A model generated the notes under the pieces. That model searched no databases and was not told where the DNA came from. It saw only the letters and a program-made list of their open reading frames with translations. Below are positions 56,112-64,000 of a DNA stretch of 64,000 bases, piece after piece. A program made the position numbers and the translations under genes. This stretch comes from Alphaproteobacteria bacterium (GTDB lineage Bacteria; Pseudomonadota; Alphaproteobacteria; UBA9219), in contig WREW01000001.1 in the NCBI GenBank assembly GCA_009779135.1, positions 1 through 64,000 of the forward strand, given 5' to 3'. The number at the start of each line of letters is the position of its first letter. Positions within the stretch are counted from its first letter, which is position 1.

Positions 56112-56702
56112 TTAATTTGGCCATAAGGCATAAACAAGGCCGCCCAAAACCATAAGCACGACACAGGCCCAGCCTATGCGGTCAATGTAAAGCCTGAGCT
56201 TTTCTTCCATCCTGCTGCCGCCATAAGCGGTCGCCCCCGCAACAAGAAAAAACCGCCCCCCGCGACTGATAAAAGACACAGCCAGAAAAGGAAGCAAAGG
56301 CGATCCCATCGCCCCCGCCGCGATGGTGAGAATCTTAAAAGGAACAGGCGTAAATCCCGCCAAAAGAAAAACCGCCAGCAAACCAAAGCGCTTGTCCCAC
56401 GCCACAGCTTGTTCATAAGCGGCCCAATAAGCGCTTTCGCGCAAAAAAGGCTCGATCAGCCCAAAAGCAAAATACCCGATCGCATAGCCCAAAAGAGCGC
56501 CCGCGATCGAGGCCGCCGTGGTCAGAAAAGCAAACCAAAACGCGCGTTTTGGCTGGGCCAGCGACATCGGCGCCAGCATCACATCCGGCGGAATGGGAAA
56601 AAAGGAGGATTCGGCAAAGCTCAGCGCACTGAGATAAAAAGGCGCGTGACGATGCCGCGCCCATACAAGCATTTTGTCATAAAGATAAGAGAAGATTTTC
56701 AT
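56112..56702 (-). CDS. YqaA/DedA (VTT-domain) family membrane protein
   Basis: [76 protein letters not shown]. Confidence 0.88.
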   Translation of the reverse strand: MKIFSYLYDKMLVWARHRHAPFYLSALSFAESSFFPIPPDVMLAPMSLAQPKRAFWFAFLTTAASIAGALLGYAIGYFAFGLIEPFLRESAYWAAYEQAVAWDKRFGLLAVFLLAGFTPVPFKILTIAAGAMGSPLLPFLAVSFISRGGRFFLVAGATAYGGSRMEEKLRLYIDRIGWACVVLMVLGGLVYALWPN

Positions 56703-57382
56703 AAACCACCCGTCAGGAACTTTTGCGCAAAGGGAATAGTGATTTTTTTGCCCGCGCGCAACGCTTCCTCATCCAAAAGCTGGACAAGTTTTTGCACGGC
56801 GGTGCCTGTGCGCGTGGCGCGCTTGACAAGATATTCGACAACATCATTTTCAACGCGCAGCTGGCGATCCGCAAAAAGCTTGAGAAAAAGCCCGTGAATC
56901 AAGTCATCATCCGGCTCCTCGATCGCCACGCTTTGGCAGCTTTTAAGGCGCGTTTCAATATCCTTGAGCATCAAGCCCCAAACCGCCACCGGTTTTTGCG
57001 CGGCAAGAACAACGGGGACGTGAAGCGCTTTTGTCGCATTGTAAAAATGGACAAGCCATTCCTGCTGCGCCGGAAAAGCGGCGATCTTGTCGGCATCATC
57101 AAAAGCAAAGGCAGGCGCTGCGGCCTCGCCACGCGCAAGGGATTCCAAAACAGAACTTTCCGGACAAACTGCCATCGCGCCGACATGCTGGCACCAGCTT
57201 TGCAGCAGATGACTTTTGCCGCAGCCTGCGGGGCCGTGCAGAATAAGCATATGCGAAGGCCAAGCCGTCGGCGGCGTTTCAAAAAGCCAGCGCACCGCTT
57301 GGGCATTGCTGGATGTGAGGAGAAAATCATCCAAAGACATGGCTATGTGATGCGGCCAAGACAGCTTATATTGCTGGCTCAT
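56699..57382 (-). CDS. hdaA: DnaA-related regulatory inactivator (HdaA/Hda)
   Basis: DFLLTSSNAQAVRWLFETPPTAWPSHMLILHGPAGCGKSHLLQSWCQ; DIETRLKSCQSVAIEEPDDDLIHGLFLKLFADRQL. Confidence 0.87.
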   Translation of the reverse strand: MSQQYKLSWPHHIAMSLDDFLLTSSNAQAVRWLFETPPTAWPSHMLILHGPAGCGKSHLLQSWCQHVGAMAVCPESSVLESLARGEAAAPAFAFDDADKIAAFPAQQEWLVHFYNATKALHVPVVLAAQKPVAVWGLMLKDIETRLKSCQSVAIEEPDDDLIHGLFLKLFADRQLRVENDVVEYLVKRATRTGTAVQKLVQLLDEEALRAGKKITIPFAQKFLTGGL

Positions 57383-58464
57383 GATATTTTGTCCTTAGAG
57401 CCCGCGCGGTAAAGAGGGCTTGCGCGATAATGCCGCACGGCAAGGCGGATCAGAACGCCCAAAACAGCGGCCACAGGCACAGCAATCAAAATGCCGACAA
57501 AGCCGAGCAAAGCGCCCCCCGCAAACACGGCAAACAAAACCCAAACCGGATGAAGCCCGACGCGGCCACCGACGAGTCTGGGCGTCAAAACGTAGCTTTC
57601 AAGCGTCTGCCCGATAAGAACAACAAGAAATGTCGCAAGAATAGGTCCCCATGTGTCGAACTGGATAAAGGCAAGAGTCATGCTTACCACCAGACAGAAG
57701 ATGGTTCCCACATAGGGAATAAAAGCCACAGCGCCTGAAAGAATGCCGACAATCACGCCATATTTAAGGCCGACCAAAGTAAGGCTGATACTGAAAAACA
57801 GCCCCAAAGACAAACACACAAGCGCCTGCCCGCGCAGAAAGCCGGACAGCGTGGTGTTGATCTCGCGGAAAGCGCGGGAGAAAAGAGGATATTGTTTGCG
57901 CGGCACGAGATCTTCAATCGTTTTTGTTACAGAAGGCCAATCACGCAGCAGATAAAAAGCAACAATAGGCGTGATAACAAGCAAAGTCAGAATATCGAAC
58001 AGCGCGACACTGCGCAAGACAAGCCCTTTAAGAACGCCACCGGCCCAGCCTATAACGTCACCGGCATAAGCCGAAACGGCATCACGCAGCCTGTCAACAT
58101 CGTGCGGCGAAAGCTTGTGTACCCATTCATAAACCAAAGGCATCAGGCGCTCGCGCACATAGCCGACGCCATCAGGTATAGAGGCAATCAAGGTCAGGAT
58201 CTGGCTTTGGATCAGCGGAAAAAGAAGCAAAACAAGCGAAAGCGCCGCCACAACAAAACTTAACAACACCAAAGATGTGCTAAGCCAGCGCGGCCAGCCC
58301 GCGCGCGATAGCCGATCCACAACCGGATCCAGAAAATAGGCGATCACCATACCAGCGACAAAAGGCAGCAAAATTGGCCGCAAAAGCCAGATAAAAAGGC
58401 AAAGCAGCGCGGCCATGACAAGCCAGAAACGCACGGCAAACTGGGATGAGACTTCACGAGGCAT
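57379..58464 (-). CDS. AI-2E family transporter/permease (PerM-like)
   Basis: Multiple TM; LRPILLPFVAGMVIAYFLDPVVDRLSRAGWPRWLSTSLVLLSF; LESYVLTPRLVGGRVGLHPVWVLFAVFAGGALLGFVGILIAVPVAAVLGVLIR. Confidence 0.92.
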   Translation of the reverse strand: MPREVSSQFAVRFWLVMAALLCLFIWLLRPILLPFVAGMVIAYFLDPVVDRLSRAGWPRWLSTSLVLLSFVVAALSLVLLLFPLIQSQILTLIASIPDGVGYVRERLMPLVYEWVHKLSPHDVDRLRDAVSAYAGDVIGWAGGVLKGLVLRSVALFDILTLLVITPIVAFYLLRDWPSVTKTIEDLVPRKQYPLFSRAFREINTTLSGFLRGQALVCLSLGLFFSISLTLVGLKYGVIVGILSGAVAFIPYVGTIFCLVVSMTLAFIQFDTWGPILATFLVVLIGQTLESYVLTPRLVGGRVGLHPVWVLFAVFAGGALLGFVGILIAVPVAAVLGVLIRLAVRHYRASPLYRAGSKDKIS

Positions 58465-58491
58465 GATCGTTTTCCTCTTCTGTTATTTTAG

Positions 58492-59589
58492 TTATTCCGC
58501 CGCATCATAAGAAAGCTCCCAGCCGCGCCCATAGCCATGCACAAGAGCAAGGCCCTGAACGGCCAAGGCTGCCTGCAAATCCTGAAGATCGCCACGGAAA
58601 ACAAGCTCGATATGCACAAGGCCGCGCGTCATGGTCACCACATTGACATCTATAAGATCCTGCACAAGATCCAGTTTTTTACGCAAGGCCGTCCAGACCG
58701 CCAAAGTCGGCACCAAAACGCGCACCGGAAGATAAGATGGAGGTTGAGTCAAAGAAGGATGATCTTCCCGCCAGCTGCTTTCAATTTGCGCCATCACCTG
58801 CTGCGTGGCGTTATGAAGGACGGCCTCGATCATATTTTTGCTTTTGATGGTTTCAAGCGCGATGCGGAAAGGCGATAAAGGGCGGCCTCTATTGTCATAG
58901 CGGTAAACGGTGACAAGCGCCTCAAGCGCGCCGGTCTGGTCAAGATCAGCTTCCAAAACAGGAACAATAACGCCCTCGGCCTTGTGGTGCTTCATGATAT
59001 TTTGAAGAACATCTTCCGATCCTTTAAGCGCTTCCTGCGCAGAGATAAGCGCAATATCGTCAAGATCGCCCTGCGGGATAATCACCGGCGCAAGCCCCGC
59101 TTGGCGCGGCATGGCCGACCAAGCCTGCGCCCATGGTGTTGTTTGCTCCCACAAAATCGCGCGCTCGCCTATTTTAAAGACAGGCAGCACCACAACAGGC
59201 TTGGCGCGCATTTCAAAATAAGAAACCCCCTGCCCGCTTAGATATTGCCGCACGCGCTCGGACTTGAAAGCAACGGTGAATACGCCCGTATAGCGCGGCC
59301 CCGCAATATGTTCTTTTTGAACTTCCAGAGAGGAAACAAGCGCGGCAATCACCTTGTCATCAGGCGGGTCACTCGGCATTTTGCTGCCGAGCCGATCCAG
59401 AAGTCTGAGGAAAGCCGTATTTTGCGCCTCTAACATAGCTTGATCGCGGGCGGCAGAGGCCGAGGCGGCGCTTACATCCACGGCCACATTAGCCACAGTA
59501 TAAACAGGGTCGGCCCCCTGCCCCCATGCAGGCAGCGCAAAAATAAGAAAAATCAGGCCACATAAAAAAGTGATAAGGCGCATTTGCAA
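58492..59589 (-). CDS. DUF2066 domain-containing secreted protein
   Basis: Signal peptide; YTVANVAVDVSAASASAARDQAMLEAQNTAFLRLLDRL; between perM and purM, as in alphaproteobacteria. Confidence 0.8.
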   Translation of the reverse strand: MQMRLITFLCGLIFLIFALPAWGQGADPVYTVANVAVDVSAASASAARDQAMLEAQNTAFLRLLDRLGSKMPSDPPDDKVIAALVSSLEVQKEHIAGPRYTGVFTVAFKSERVRQYLSGQGVSYFEMRAKPVVVLPVFKIGERAILWEQTTPWAQAWSAMPRQAGLAPVIIPQGDLDDIALISAQEALKGSEDVLQNIMKHHKAEGVIVPVLEADLDQTGALEALVTVYRYDNRGRPLSPFRIALETIKSKNMIEAVLHNATQQVMAQIESSWREDHPSLTQPPSYLPVRVLVPTLAVWTALRKKLDLVQDLIDVNVVTMTRGLVHIELVFRGDLQDLQAALAVQGLALVHGYGRGWELSYDAAE

Positions 59590-59670
59590 ACTCGCTTATT
59601 TTCGCTAGGATCTACCCTCAAGCAGGGTTTATCGTATTTTTCCTCGATCAGCAACGATGACGGTCAAAGT

Positions 59671-60750
59671 ATGACAGAGATGGAAGAAAAAAAACAAGAC
59701 GCTTATGCGCGCGCGGGCGTTGATATTGAGGCCGGCAACCAGCTGGTCGAGGCCATCAAGCCCCTTGCCCGCGCCACGGCACGGGCGGGCGCGGACGGCG
59801 CTCTGGGCGGCTTTGGCGGCCTTTTTGACCTCAAGGCGGCAGGTTTTCGGGATCCCATTTTAGTCAGTGCTACGGACGGGGTAGGCACCAAAATCAAGCT
59901 GGCGCTGCAGATGGACAAGCATGACGGCATCGGCATTGATCTTGTGGCCATGGTTGTGAATGATCTGATCGCAGTCGGGGCTGAGCCATTGTTTTTCCTT
60001 GATTATTATGCAACAGGTCAGCTGAATACCGAAACCGCCCGCACGGTGGTTGCCGGTATAGCCGAAGGCTGCAAAGTCGCGCATTGCGCGCTGATCGGCG
60101 GCGAAACGGCGGAAATGCCCGGCATGTACGCGCAGGAGGATTACGATCTTGCGGGCTTTGCCGTGGGCGCGGTCGAGCGTGGCCAGACCCTGCCTCGTCA
60201 GGACATCAAGGAAGGCGATATTGTTCTGGGGCTGGCCTCAAACGGCCTTCACAGCAACGGTTTTTCTCTGGTGCGCAAGATTATTGAGCAAATGGGTATG
60301 GATCTTAATACCCCTGCCCCCTTTGATGGCTCGCGCTCTTTGGGCCAAGCTCTTTTGGAGCCGACACGCATCTATGTGCAGCCTGTGTTAGGCGCTGTTA
60401 AAACAGGCAAGGTTAAGGCTCTGGCGCATATCACCGGCGGCGGGCTTCTTGAAAATATCCCGCGCATATTGCCCAAAGGCCTTGGCGTCTGGCTTTCCAC
60501 AAAAAGCTGGCCGGTGCCGGCTGTGTTTAAATGGCTTGCCAAAGAAGCTTCAATCAGCGCGAAGGACATGGCCCGCACTTTTAATTGCGGCCTTGGCATG
60601 ATCGTGATTACAGCGGCAGAAGATGCGGAAGAGCTTATGCGCTTTTTCACCGATGTGGGTGAGACCATTTACCGCGTGGGCGAGGTTGAAAAAAACCTCG
60701 GTGACAACCGCATTTCCTTGCAAGGCATGGAAAGCAGCTGGCCATGCTGA
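59671..60750 (+). CDS. purM: Phosphoribosylformylglycinamidine cyclo-ligase
   Basis: DAYARAGVDIEAGNQLVEAIKPL; ATDGVGTKIKLALQM; ALIGGETAEMPGMY. Confidence 0.97.
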   Translation: MTEMEEKKQDAYARAGVDIEAGNQLVEAIKPLARATARAGADGALGGFGGLFDLKAAGFRDPILVSATDGVGTKIKLALQMDKHDGIGIDLVAMVVNDLIAVGAEPLFFLDYYATGQLNTETARTVVAGIAEGCKVAHCALIGGETAEMPGMYAQEDYDLAGFAVGAVERGQTLPRQDIKEGDIVLGLASNGLHSNGFSLVRKIIEQMGMDLNTPAPFDGSRSLGQALLEPTRIYVQPVLGAVKTGKVKALAHITGGGLLENIPRILPKGLGVWLSTKSWPVPAVFKWLAKEASISAKDMARTFNCGLGMIVITAAEDAEELMRFFTDVGETIYRVGEVEKNLGDNRISLQGMESSWPC

Positions 60751-61391
60751 ATGTGGCCATTTTAATCTCAGGGCGCGGCAGCAATATGCAGGCCTTAGTC
60801 CGCGAATCTCAAAAAGAAAACGCGCCTTTTCGCGTGGTTTGCGTTCTTTCCAACAAAGCGGATGCCGCAGGGCTTGCATGGGCGCAGGAACAAGGGATTC
60901 ACACGGTCGTTGTGCCGCATAAAGATTTCAACAAAGACCGTCAGGCTTTCGAGCAAGTAATCAATGAAAAACTGCAGGAATGCGGCGCGCAGCTTGTTTG
61001 TCTGGCTGGCTTTATGCGTCTGTTGACACCGTGGTTTGTGCAGCAATGGCGCGATCGCTTTATCAATATCCATCCGTCTTTGCTCCCCGCCTTCCCGGGC
61101 CTTGATGTGCAGCAAAAAGCGATTGATTACGGTGCCAAACTCTCCGGCTGCACGGTGCATTTTGTGCGCGAAGAAATGGATCACGGCCCCATCATCGCCC
61201 AAGCCGCAGTCCCCGTCCTACCCGAAGACACCGCCGAAACCCTCGCCGCGCGTATTTTGAAATGCGAGCACCAGATTTATCCCCAAGCCGTAAACTGGAT
61301 CGCCCAGAATCGTGTCAGCATAATAAATGAAAAAGTCTTTATCGCAGACGCCAAAGCCCCCCAAAGCCTAACCAATCCCTGCGCAGAATAA
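60744..61391 (+). CDS. purN: Phosphoribosylglycinamide formyltransferase
   Basis: LNVAILISGRGSNMQALV; FINIHPSLLPAFPGLDVQQKAIDYGAKLSGCTVHFVREEMDHGPIIAQAAVPV. Confidence 0.97.
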   Translation: MLNVAILISGRGSNMQALVRESQKENAPFRVVCVLSNKADAAGLAWAQEQGIHTVVVPHKDFNKDRQAFEQVINEKLQECGAQLVCLAGFMRLLTPWFVQQWRDRFINIHPSLLPAFPGLDVQQKAIDYGAKLSGCTVHFVREEMDHGPIIAQAAVPVLPEDTAETLAARILKCEHQIYPQAVNWIAQNRVSIINEKVFIADAKAPQSLTNPCAE

Positions 61392-61447
61392 CGCCCCCCT
61401 CCTGCCAATGACAAGAGGGGAGGCGACACGGCTATGGGTTCTTCCAC

Positions 61448-62296
61448 CTAATTCAGCCGCCACCGCAATTCGCGCAGCATGCTGTCTTCCTGTGGCACGG
61501 CTATGGCTTGGGGGGCCAGATCGCGCACGACTTCAAGGGCGTTGATGGCGGCGCGTAAATGGCCGCGTTCGGCTTGCAAATAGCCAAGCTCGCGCCACAA
61601 ATCCTGCTGGCGCGGGGCAAAAAGAATCATGCTTTGCAGCGCGCCGATCGCGCCTTCGATCCGATCCTGCATCAAAAGACGGCGTTTGACGCTGTGCTGC
61701 AGCCGCAAAAGCACCGCGCGGCGGGAAAGGGGGCGCAAAAGTTCAGACGAAAGATCAAGAAGGGCAGGGGGATCCGGTTCGTCAAACAGCAGATTTTCCA
61801 GATCATCAAGCGGCGCTTCTTCAATCAGGCAGGTTTGGCCTGCGCGGAAAGGATCAATCACGACCTGCCCGTCTTGGGCGGAAAGCCGCAAAAGAAAATG
61901 GCCCGAAAGGTCAAGCCCCGTCATCGCCCAGCCCATCTTTCCGGCGATATGAAGATAAAGAATCCCCAAAGCCACGGGCGAGCCGCGCCGCCGCTCAAGC
62001 ACATCCGCAAGATTGGTGGCACGCGCATCATCATGATGATTTTCATCGCCTGTGTATTTGTTTTGCACAACGAGCACATGCCGCAAAATCGCAAGCTGAT
62101 CGTCAAGAGCTTTAGGGCATCCCGCGCTGCGCGCCTGCGCAAGCAGCAGATCCAGCGCCTCCCGCGCGCTTTCAAGCCTGTCATGAGGCCGGTCAATCAC
62201 AGCCAGAGCCAAAGCCGTCTGCGCGATATCAAGAGAATCATCCTCCTGTTCGCCGGCATGCCGTAAAAGACGTATAGATTCGGGATTGTTTTGCAT
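61448..62296 (-). CDS. SirB1 family protein (transglutaminase-like + TPR)
   Basis: LADVLERRRGSPVALGILYLHIAGKMGWAMTGLDLSGHFLLRL; FAPRQQDLWRELGYLQAERGHLRAAINALE. Confidence 0.85.
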   Translation of the reverse strand: MQNNPESIRLLRHAGEQEDDSLDIAQTALALAVIDRPHDRLESAREALDLLLAQARSAGCPKALDDQLAILRHVLVVQNKYTGDENHHDDARATNLADVLERRRGSPVALGILYLHIAGKMGWAMTGLDLSGHFLLRLSAQDGQVVIDPFRAGQTCLIEEAPLDDLENLLFDEPDPPALLDLSSELLRPLSRRAVLLRLQHSVKRRLLMQDRIEGAIGALQSMILFAPRQQDLWRELGYLQAERGHLRAAINALEVVRDLAPQAIAVPQEDSMLRELRWRLN

Positions 62297-62398
62297 CGAA
62301 TCAGTGTAGCGCAAAAGCCCGCCCAAGTGAATCCAGCCCAAGGAAAAAGAACTGGGGATAAGTCAAACTTTTTGTCTGCTGTGGCTTTCTTCCTCTTG

Positions 62399-62500
62399 TC
62401 ATCCTCGAGGCTTGCGTAGCAAGCGCTCGGGGATCGGCCACCAGAGCGTAAGATCCCCGTGCTCTTGTCCGCCAGCAGGCGGACAAGCCACGAGAATGAC
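62399..62500. repeat. Palindromic intergenic repeat, family B (copy 5)
   Basis: gtcatcctcgaggcttgcgtagcaagcgctcggggatcggccaccagagcgtaagatccccgtgctcttgtccgccagcaggcggacaagccacgagaatgac. Confidence 0.8.
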
Positions 62501-62519
62501 AAAGAGGGAATAGATAACT

Positions 62520-63527
62520 TTACCGCGCGTTCATCATGGCCACAGCCGTGTCCAGCATGCGGCAGGAAAAACCCCATTCATTGTCGTACCAGCTCATCAC
62601 GCGGACAAAACGGTTATTGATAACGCGGGTTTCTTTTAAGGAAAAAATGCTCGAGCGTGAATCATGGTTAAAATCAACAGAGACCAAAGGCTCATCATAA
62701 ACGCCGAGAATGCCTTTAAGACGCCCTTGCGAAGCTGCGGTCATGGCATGCGCAATTTCCTCGGCGCTTGTATCCCGCTTGGCGGTAAAACACAAATCAA
62801 CCAGAGAAACATTTTGCGTCGGCACGCGGATTGAAGTGCCGCCGAGCTTGCCTTCAAGCGCAGGCAAAACCTTGCCCACAGCCTTGGCCGCACCCGTGGT
62901 TGTGGGAATCATGTTGACCGCCGCCGTGCGCGCGCGGTGCAGATCCTTATGCGCGGTATCCACAACACATTGATCGCCCGTATAAGAGTGAATCGTTGTC
63001 ATAAAACCGCTTTCAATGCCGACCGTATTTTCCAAAACCATCGCCACCGGCGCCAGAGCATTGGTCGTGCAGGAAGCGTTAGACACAATCACGTCCGAGG
63101 GTTTGAGCTTGTCTTCATTAACGCCGAAAACAACCGTAAGATCCTCATCCTCGGCAGGCGCGGAAATCAGGACTTTTTTGGCACCGGCCTCAAGATGTTT
63201 CATGGCCTGCGCGCGCTTTCTGAAAACGCCTGAACATTCCAAAACAACATCAACGCCAAGCGCCTGCCAAGGCGCCTGCGCGGGATCAAGAAACATAGAT
63301 CCCTTGATGGTGCGGCCATTGACAATCAAATCCGCGCCGGAAACCTCAACTTGGCCCGAAAAACGGCCATGCGCGGAATCATATTTAAAAAGATGCGCAT
63401 TCATGTCCATATCGGAAGGCGTATTGATGGCGACAATTTCAATATCCTGACGCCCGGACTCTGCCAAAGCGCGCAAGGTTAAACGTCCAATGCGGCCAAA
63501 TCCGTTGATGGCAGCGCGTAGGGTCAT
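62520..63527 (-). CDS. gap: Glyceraldehyde-3-phosphate dehydrogenase, type I
   Basis: AINGFGRIGRLTLRAL; VSNASCTTNALAPVAMVL; SWYDNEWGFSCRMLD. Confidence 0.97.
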   Translation of the reverse strand: MTLRAAINGFGRIGRLTLRALAESGRQDIEIVAINTPSDMDMNAHLFKYDSAHGRFSGQVEVSGADLIVNGRTIKGSMFLDPAQAPWQALGVDVVLECSGVFRKRAQAMKHLEAGAKKVLISAPAEDEDLTVVFGVNEDKLKPSDVIVSNASCTTNALAPVAMVLENTVGIESGFMTTIHSYTGDQCVVDTAHKDLHRARTAAVNMIPTTTGAAKAVGKVLPALEGKLGGTSIRVPTQNVSLVDLCFTAKRDTSAEEIAHAMTAASQGRLKGILGVYDEPLVSVDFNHDSRSSIFSLKETRVINNRFVRVMSWYDNEWGFSCRMLDTAVAMMNAR

Positions 63528-63556
63528 GATGTTTTCTCCTGAAGTAAAAAAGTTTT

Positions 63557-64000
63557 TTAGGATTTGCGTTTTTTACGCGCCGCAATCGCGCTTTTGGCTG
63601 CTTCTTCCACAGCCTGTGCCGTAAGGCCGAAATGCTCATAAAGAACGCCGGCAGGGGCCGAAGCGCCGAAATCGCCAAGCCCTACAAAACGCCCATCACA
63701 TCCCAGATACAGATCCCAGCCCATGCGCATGCCCGCTTCAATCGCCACGCGCGGCGCGGCGCCGAGAACGCTTTCCTTATAAGCCTCATCCTGCGCATCA
63801 AAAAGCGCAAAACAAGGCATGGACACCACGGCGGCCTTGATGCCTTGGGACAGCAAAAGCCCCTGCGTCTGAATGGCAATCGCAACTTCCGAGCCGGTTG
63901 CTAAAAGCGTCACATCGCGCGGCCCTTGTGTTTCTTTGAGGATATAAGCGCCTTTGGCCGTCAGATTCTTTTTGGAAAAATTGCGGATGGTCGGCAAGGC
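63557..64000 (-). CDS. tkt: Transketolase, C-terminal part (gene runs off the right edge)
   Basis: GAYILKETQGPRDVTLLATGSEVAIAIQTQGLLLSQGIKAAVVSMPCFALFDAQDEAYKESVLG; adjacent to gap. Confidence 0.9.
   Translation of the reverse strand, partial: ALPTIRNFSKKNLTAKGAYILKETQGPRDVTLLATGSEVAIAIQTQGLLLSQGIKAAVVSMPCFALFDAQDEAYKESVLGAAPRVAIEAGMRMGWDLYLGCDGRFVGLGDFGASAPAGVLYEHFGLTAQAVEEAAKSAIAARKKRKS

Noticed and set aside
55403-56155. 250-aa plus-strand ORF antisense to purA
   Set aside because: Antisense artefact over a strongly recognised gene.

Overview
The window looks like an origin-proximal chromosome segment of an alphaproteobacterium, based on synteny and protein families; I cannot name the species. 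Most of it is housekeeping: lpoA-like/rsmI, rpsD, ndk, pal, pheT-pheS-rplT-rpmI, trxA, ispE, lptF-lptG-surA-rsmA, gmk, rho-hemH-hemE, then a probable oriC, then ppsR-aroE-coaE-dnaQ, mnmE, mnmG-rsmG-parA-parB, holA, lptE, leuS, purA, hda, purM-purN, gap, tkt. The accessory content is: (1) a very large open-ended minus-strand ORF (from 4754 off the left edge, at least 1,584 codons, absent from the supplied ORF track) with a pilin-like hydrophobic N-terminus, seven 22-aa repeats and seven long 127/133-aa tail-fibre-like repeats; (2) a partial Dot/Icm (type IVB) ATPase/coupling block, dotO/icmB - dotM/icmP - unknown membrane protein - dotL/icmO (8.5-15.8 kb); (3) three tandem paralogous porins with near-identical terminators, two sharing a leader hairpin; (4) two families of mosaic intergenic palindromic repeats; (5) an AT-rich frameshifted gene remnant between parB and holA; (6) a dienelactone-hydrolase-like protein lacking the nucleophilic Cys; (7) small unannotated ORFs. 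No rRNA, tRNA or CRISPR array was recognised by eye. All calls are from reading sequence and motifs; no database searches were run.
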